From: AC-32 sp963715575
Lineage (GTDB): Bacteria; Actinomycetota; Thermoleophilia; Gaiellales; Gaiellaceae
DNA length: 64,000 nucleotides
NCBI GenBank assembly: GCA_963715575.1
Contig: OY970250.1
Coordinates: 1,240,001 to 1,304,000, forward strand
Reading direction: 5' to 3'
Below the pieces are notes generated by a model. The model was not told the DNA's origin. It made no database searches and worked only from the letters and a program-made list of their open reading frames with translations. This document shows positions 61,208 to 64,000 of this stretch, one piece after another. The stretch's first letter is position 1. The number at the start of each line of letters is the position of its first letter. Position numbers and translations under genes: made by a program.

Positions 61208-62068
61208 ATGGGCAGGTGGGTCATTGCGCTCGTAGCGGCCGGCGTGGTGCTGGTTGCGGCGGCTGCGCGTGCGCAGACGGACCAGGTCGTCCTGGCCCCG
61301 ACCGTCTTCGCCTCCCACAACCTCCCGTCTGACGCGATCACCGGCTTCACGGTGTCCTGCCCGGCCGGGTACGTCGCCGTCAGCGGCGGCGTCTCGAGCC
61401 CGGGGCCGGGGGCGACGCTGCTGAGCGTCCGGCCGGTCGGGCTGACCGGGTTCACCTTCCGCTTCGGCAACCCGGTCACGAACGACGCCACCCGCGTCAC
61501 CGTCGCCGTCGCCTGCCGCAAGATCACCGGTGGGCCGGTGTTGAAGCTGAAGCGGGTCAAGACCCGGATCGTCGTCAAGCCGGGCACGCAGAAGTCGGGC
61601 ACGCTCGCCTGCCCGCCGAACTCGACTCCCGCAGGCGCGGCGGTCGACCTCGCGCCGGGTCAGGCGAAGTCGGTCGATGCGTTCTCCGGTGGCCCGCTGA
61701 GCGTGCGCGCGACGACGGCGACGCTGCACGCCTTCCAGTTCAGGGTCGCGAACAGCGGCGACCGCCCCCACGGCGCGGTCGTGAAGGGGAACTGCGCGAC
61801 GGTCGGGCTCGTGCCTCACGTGGAGCACGCCAAGCTGACCACGAGGATCACCACCTACACCAACGTGGTCAACTCGGGCCGGCACCAGTTCTGGCACGGC
61901 TGCAGGCGCGGGTGGGTCGCGCTCGGGACGGGCTACGTGCTCACCTCGGGCTCGCTGCGGCTGGAAGGCGCCGCCGCGATCGGTACGGCCGGCCAGGCAA
62001 GGGTGCGAAACACCGCGGCCTCGCCGCTCACGGTGCGGCTGCAGGTCGTCTGTTCCCGCGTGGACTAG
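61208..62068 (+). CDS. Secreted protein of three degenerate repeats
   Basis: 286 residues. Signal peptide WVIALVAAGVVLVAAAARA. Three imperfect repeats of about 85 residues, each opening with a Cys-x-x-G/N pattern and closing with a Cys strand: CPAGYVAVSGGVSS to VAVACRK, CPPNSTPAGAAVDL to VVKGNCATV, and CRRGWVALGTGYVL to LQVVCSRVD; the middles share FRFGNPV, FRVANSG and ARVRNTA. Beta-rich, one disulfide per repeat likely. Family not recognised. Stop overlaps dcd stop as CTAG. Confidence 0.7.
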   Translation: MGRWVIALVAAGVVLVAAAARAQTDQVVLAPTVFASHNLPSDAITGFTVSCPAGYVAVSGGVSSPGPGATLLSVRPVGLTGFTFRFGNPVTNDATRVTVAVACRKITGGPVLKLKRVKTRIVVKPGTQKSGTLACPPNSTPAGAAVDLAPGQAKSVDAFSGGPLSVRATTATLHAFQFRVANSGDRPHGAVVKGNCATVGLVPHVEHAKLTTRITTYTNVVNSGRHQFWHGCRRGWVALGTGYVLTSGSLRLEGAAAIGTAGQARVRNTAASPLTVRLQVVCSRVD

Positions 62069-62625
62069 AAGTTCTGCCAGTAGCGGCTCGGCGTGGGCCC
62101 CTGCTGGCCCTGGTACTTCGAGCCGAGCTTGCCTGAGCCGTACGGCGTCTCGGCCGCTTCGGTCAGCTGCACGAAGGAGAGCTGGCCGATCTTCATCCCG
62201 AAGTAGATCGTGATCGGCAGGTTGGCGACGTTCGAGAGCTCGAGGGTCACGTGCCCGTCCCAGCCGGGGTCGATGAAGCCGGCGGTGGAGTGGATCAGCA
62301 GGCCCAGGCGGCCAAGACTCGACTTGCCTTCTAATCGGGCGACCAGATCGTCGGGCAGCGTCACGCGCTCGAGCGTCGAGCCGAGCACGAATTCGCCCGG
62401 GTGCAGGATGAACGGGCGGTCGCCGTCGATCTCGACGAGCTCGGTCAGCTCCTCCTGCGGCTGCTTTACGTCGATGAACGGGTAGCGCGCGTTGTGGAAG
62501 ACACGGAAGAAGCGGTCGACGCGCACGTCGACGCTCGACGGCTGCAGCAGCGCCTCGTCGTAGGGGTCGATCCCGATCCGACCCTCCGCGAGCAACCGCC
62601 TGATCGTCCGGTCGGAGAGGACCAC
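62065..62625 (-). CDS. dcd: dCTP deaminase
   Basis: 186 residues. LSDRTIRRLLAEGRIGIDPY at the start, LLQPSSVDVRVDRFF, the catalytic region LVARLEGKSSLGRLGLLIHSTAGFIDPGWDG in its usual pieces (Arg-x-x-x-Ser-Ser and the Glu), and LPITIYFGMKIGQL. It converts dCTP to dUTP (or dUMP in the bifunctional type). TAGAAT is exactly 7 bases before GTG 62625. Confidence 0.95.
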   Translation of the reverse strand: MVLSDRTIRRLLAEGRIGIDPYDEALLQPSSVDVRVDRFFRVFHNARYPFIDVKQPQEELTELVEIDGDRPFILHPGEFVLGSTLERVTLPDDLVARLEGKSSLGRLGLLIHSTAGFIDPGWDGHVTLELSNVANLPITIYFGMKIGQLSFVQLTEAAETPYGSGKLGSKYQGQQGPTPSRYWQNF

Positions 62626-62632
62626 GTAAGTG

Positions 62633-62650
62633 ATTCTAAGGGCCTATGCT
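62633..62650. promoter_or_regulatory. Divergent leaderless/short-leader promoters of dcd and the DUF4015 gene
   Basis: Minus TAGAAT (62638-62633) lies exactly 7 bases from the dcd GTG; plus TATGCT (62645-62650) gives a leader of about 6 bases before ATG 62664. The boxes are 6 bp apart. Confidence 0.5.
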
Positions 62651-62663
62651 TGTGGGCCTTTCG

Positions 62664-63839
62664 ATGGACGACAGGCATCAGACCGCTCGCGCGCGCGAGC
62701 GGCGACGACAACTGCGCCGGCGCCAGGTCAGGCGCAGGCGGCTCGCGGCGAGCGCGGTCCTGCTCGCGCTCGCGGCCGGAATCACGCTCGGTGCGCGCTC
62801 CGTCGGCGGCACTAGCCACGCCAAGCCCACGAAGTGGACTCCGTCGCAGAAGCCCGCGCCGAAGCCGGCCGTCGATCACGTGCCGCTGCCGGAGGAGATC
62901 CGCGGCGTCCACGTCACGATGGCGCTCGCGTCGCTGCCCGGGAAGCTGCAGCAGTACCTGGCCATGCCGGGCCTGAACACGGTCGAGCTCGACGTCAAGG
63001 ACGAGAACGGCAAGGTCGGCTTTGTCCCCTCCGCCGTCCCGCTCGCCCGCCGCATCGGCGCGGTCGGTCCGTACTACAAGGCCAGGTGGGCGGCGAAGCT
63101 CGCGCACGCCAAGGGCATCTACCTGATCGGTCGCGTCGTGACGTTCGAGGACCCGGTGCTCTCGGAGCAGCGGCCGGACCTGGCGATCCGGACGAGCGAC
63201 GGCTCGCGCTGGCTGACCAACGCAGGCCTCGGCTGGACGAACCCGTACGACCGCCGCGTCTGGGAGTACAACGTCGCCCTCGGCGTGGCGGCCGTGAAGG
63301 CGGGGTTCGACGAGATCCAGTTCGACTACGTGCGCTTCCCGAGCGACGGGGACATCTCGATCATTCGCTACCCCGGCGTCCACCAGCAGCCGATGTCGTG
63401 GACGATCCCGGCCTTCGTCCAGTACGCACGCAAGCGGCTGCACCCGCTCGGCGCGCGGGTCTCGGTGGACGTCTTCGGGCTCGCGGCCACGCACGACCTC
63501 GGCATCGGCCAGCTTCCGCGGCGGATCTCGCGTTACGTGGACGCGGTCTACCCCATGGTCTACCCGTCGCACTACAACCCCGGCGAGTACAACCTCTCCG
63601 ACCCCGAGGCGGTCCCGGGAACGACGGTCACCCACTCGCTGCTCGACTTCCAGACCGCGCTCGAGGGCCGCAAGGCGCGCCTCACGCCGTGGCTGCAGGA
63701 CTTCTCGCTCCGGCGCACCTACACCCTCGGCGACGTGCAGGCGCAGGTGCGGGCGGCTCGCTCGCTGCACGCGCACGGCTTCCTGCTCTGGAACGCCGAG
63801 GGGCTGTACAACGGCGCCGCGCTGCAGCCGCCTGCATGA
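62664..63839 (+). CDS. DUF4015-type putative glycoside hydrolase, membrane-anchored or secreted
   Basis: 391 residues from ATG 62664. A very basic N-terminus (RARERRRQLRRRQVRRRR) precedes one hydrophobic segment (LAASAVLLALAAGITLGA), then a TIM-barrel domain: EIRGVHVTMALAS, LNTVELDVKDENGKVGF, YLIGRVVTFEDPVLSE, GFDEIQFDYVRFPSDGD with acidic residues, and YVDAVYPMVYPSHYNPGEY. These match the DUF4015 carbohydrate-active domain. Likely acts on cell-envelope glycans. ATG 62646 is inside the -10 box and is rejected as start. Confidence 0.87.
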   Translation: MDDRHQTARARERRRQLRRRQVRRRRLAASAVLLALAAGITLGARSVGGTSHAKPTKWTPSQKPAPKPAVDHVPLPEEIRGVHVTMALASLPGKLQQYLAMPGLNTVELDVKDENGKVGFVPSAVPLARRIGAVGPYYKARWAAKLAHAKGIYLIGRVVTFEDPVLSEQRPDLAIRTSDGSRWLTNAGLGWTNPYDRRVWEYNVALGVAAVKAGFDEIQFDYVRFPSDGDISIIRYPGVHQQPMSWTIPAFVQYARKRLHPLGARVSVDVFGLAATHDLGIGQLPRRISRYVDAVYPMVYPSHYNPGEYNLSDPEAVPGTTVTHSLLDFQTALEGRKARLTPWLQDFSLRRTYTLGDVQAQVRAARSLHAHGFLLWNAEGLYNGAALQPPA

Positions 63840-63844
63840 GCGTT

Positions 63845-63858
63845 ATGCACGTATGCAT
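63845..63858. promoter_or_regulatory. Inverted repeat overlapping the -35 position of the aminotransferase gene
   Basis: ATGCA-CGTA-TGCAT, 5-bp arms with a 4-base spacer, in the 49-bp gap before the aminotransferase gene. The right arm ends 17 bases before TATCGT (63876-63881), just where a -35 would be; a repressor or activator site is plausible. Confidence 0.35.
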
Positions 63859-63875
63859 TCGACCGGCCGCTGCGG

Positions 63876-63881
63876 TATCGT
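63876..63881 (+). promoter_or_regulatory. Leaderless -10 box of the aminotransferase gene
   Basis: TATCGT followed by exactly 7 bases and GTG 63889; no Shine-Dalgarno. Confidence 0.5.
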
Positions 63882-63888
63882 CAGCAAC

Positions 63889-64000
63889 GTGGCGATGACG
63901 CGGGCGATCGAGCTCCGGACCGAGATTCCGGGGCCCAAGTCGAAGGAGATCCTCGAGCGGAAGGCGCGCGTCGTCGCCGATCCGCTCTCGGTCTTCCTGC
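63889..64000 (+). CDS. Class III aminotransferase (GabT-like), 5' fragment
   Basis: Only 37 codons are in the window. The restored N-terminus contains IELRTEIPGPKSKEILERK and VVADPLSVFL, the opening of 4-aminobutyrate-type aminotransferases (PLP-dependent). The catalytic lysine lies beyond the edge, so substrate cannot be judged. Start GTG 63889 fits the -10 at 7 bases. Confidence 0.75.
   Translation, partial: MAMTRAIELRTEIPGPKSKEILERKARVVADPLSVFL

Noticed and set aside
62646..62663. ATG 62646 as the start of the DUF4015 gene
   Set aside because: It lies inside the -10 box TATGCT, so it would be upstream of the transcript start.

Overview
The window is GC-rich (about 70%) chromosomal DNA, densely packed, with frequent 4-base ATGA/GTGA gene overlaps, many GTG starts and TANNNT-type -10 boxes placed 6-9 bases before start codons (leaderless transcription). 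With proteins such as DUF6458, DUF2254, a caa3-type oxidase, an ECF42-type sigma factor with its DGPF partner and a SufU-type SUF system, this points to an actinobacterium, most likely class Thermoleophilia (Gaiellales/Solirubrobacterales-like). The class is an inference; no rRNA or marker alignment was available. Apart from tRNA-Lys there are no rRNA genes, CRISPR arrays, transposases or phage genes.

Layout. 1-9.4 kb: acetyltransferases, an NDH-2-like dehydrogenase, an amidinotransferase, the ECF42/DGPF pair, a zincin-like secreted protein and an MrfA-like helicase. 9.4-12.4 kb: TPP riboswitch and a thiD-thiM-thiE-thiL salvage operon. 12.4-23.4 kb: permease, thioredoxin, dolichyl-phosphate-mannose-synthase-like glycosyltransferase, PolX-PHP polymerase, small hydrolases, trehalose phosphatase, two half-size TauE proteins, M23 peptidase. 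23.4-26.3 kb: hsp20-lon. 26.4-37.2 kb: surface-sugar genes (rmlA, rmlC, rmlD, divergent rmlB; a wecB-wbpA-wbpB-wbpD-like block), with SpoIID-like and subtilisin-like secreted proteins between. 37.2-41.0 kb: tRNA-Lys(CTT) and two convergent histidine kinases.

41.2-46.3 kb: a caa3-type cytochrome oxidase operon (coxB, coxA, coxC) interleaved with three copies of a UspA-like domain; from 42.1 to 46.05 kb the reading frame breaks about 25 times by single-base indels while the encoded residues stay conserved, so this is either a poorly resolved assembly segment or a very recent pseudogene cluster. 46.3-50.1 kb: di-heme cytochrome c lipoprotein, STAS protein, TPR-like membrane protein, adenosine deaminase, tatC, tatA. 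51.0-59.9 kb: SUF Fe-S assembly in two blocks (sufC-sufB-VOC-sufD and sufS-sufU-Rieske-tag-methyltransferase) separated by an opposite-strand cytochrome c fused to a Cys/His-rich domain.

59.96-60.26 kb holds the most novel-looking element: a free-standing structured RNA of about 290 nt with a -10 box, a very strong Shine-Dalgarno before a 13-codon ORF, two long-range helices closing a multibranched domain, and an intrinsic terminator. The window ends with an NAD-binding protein, a triple-repeat secreted protein, dCTP deaminase, a DUF4015 protein and the start of a GabT-like aminotransferase. Other items of note: a 217-bp inverted-repeat-bounded element (742-958), a homopolymer frameshift in a secreted protein (28767), and pairs of divergent promoters whose -10 boxes share bases.
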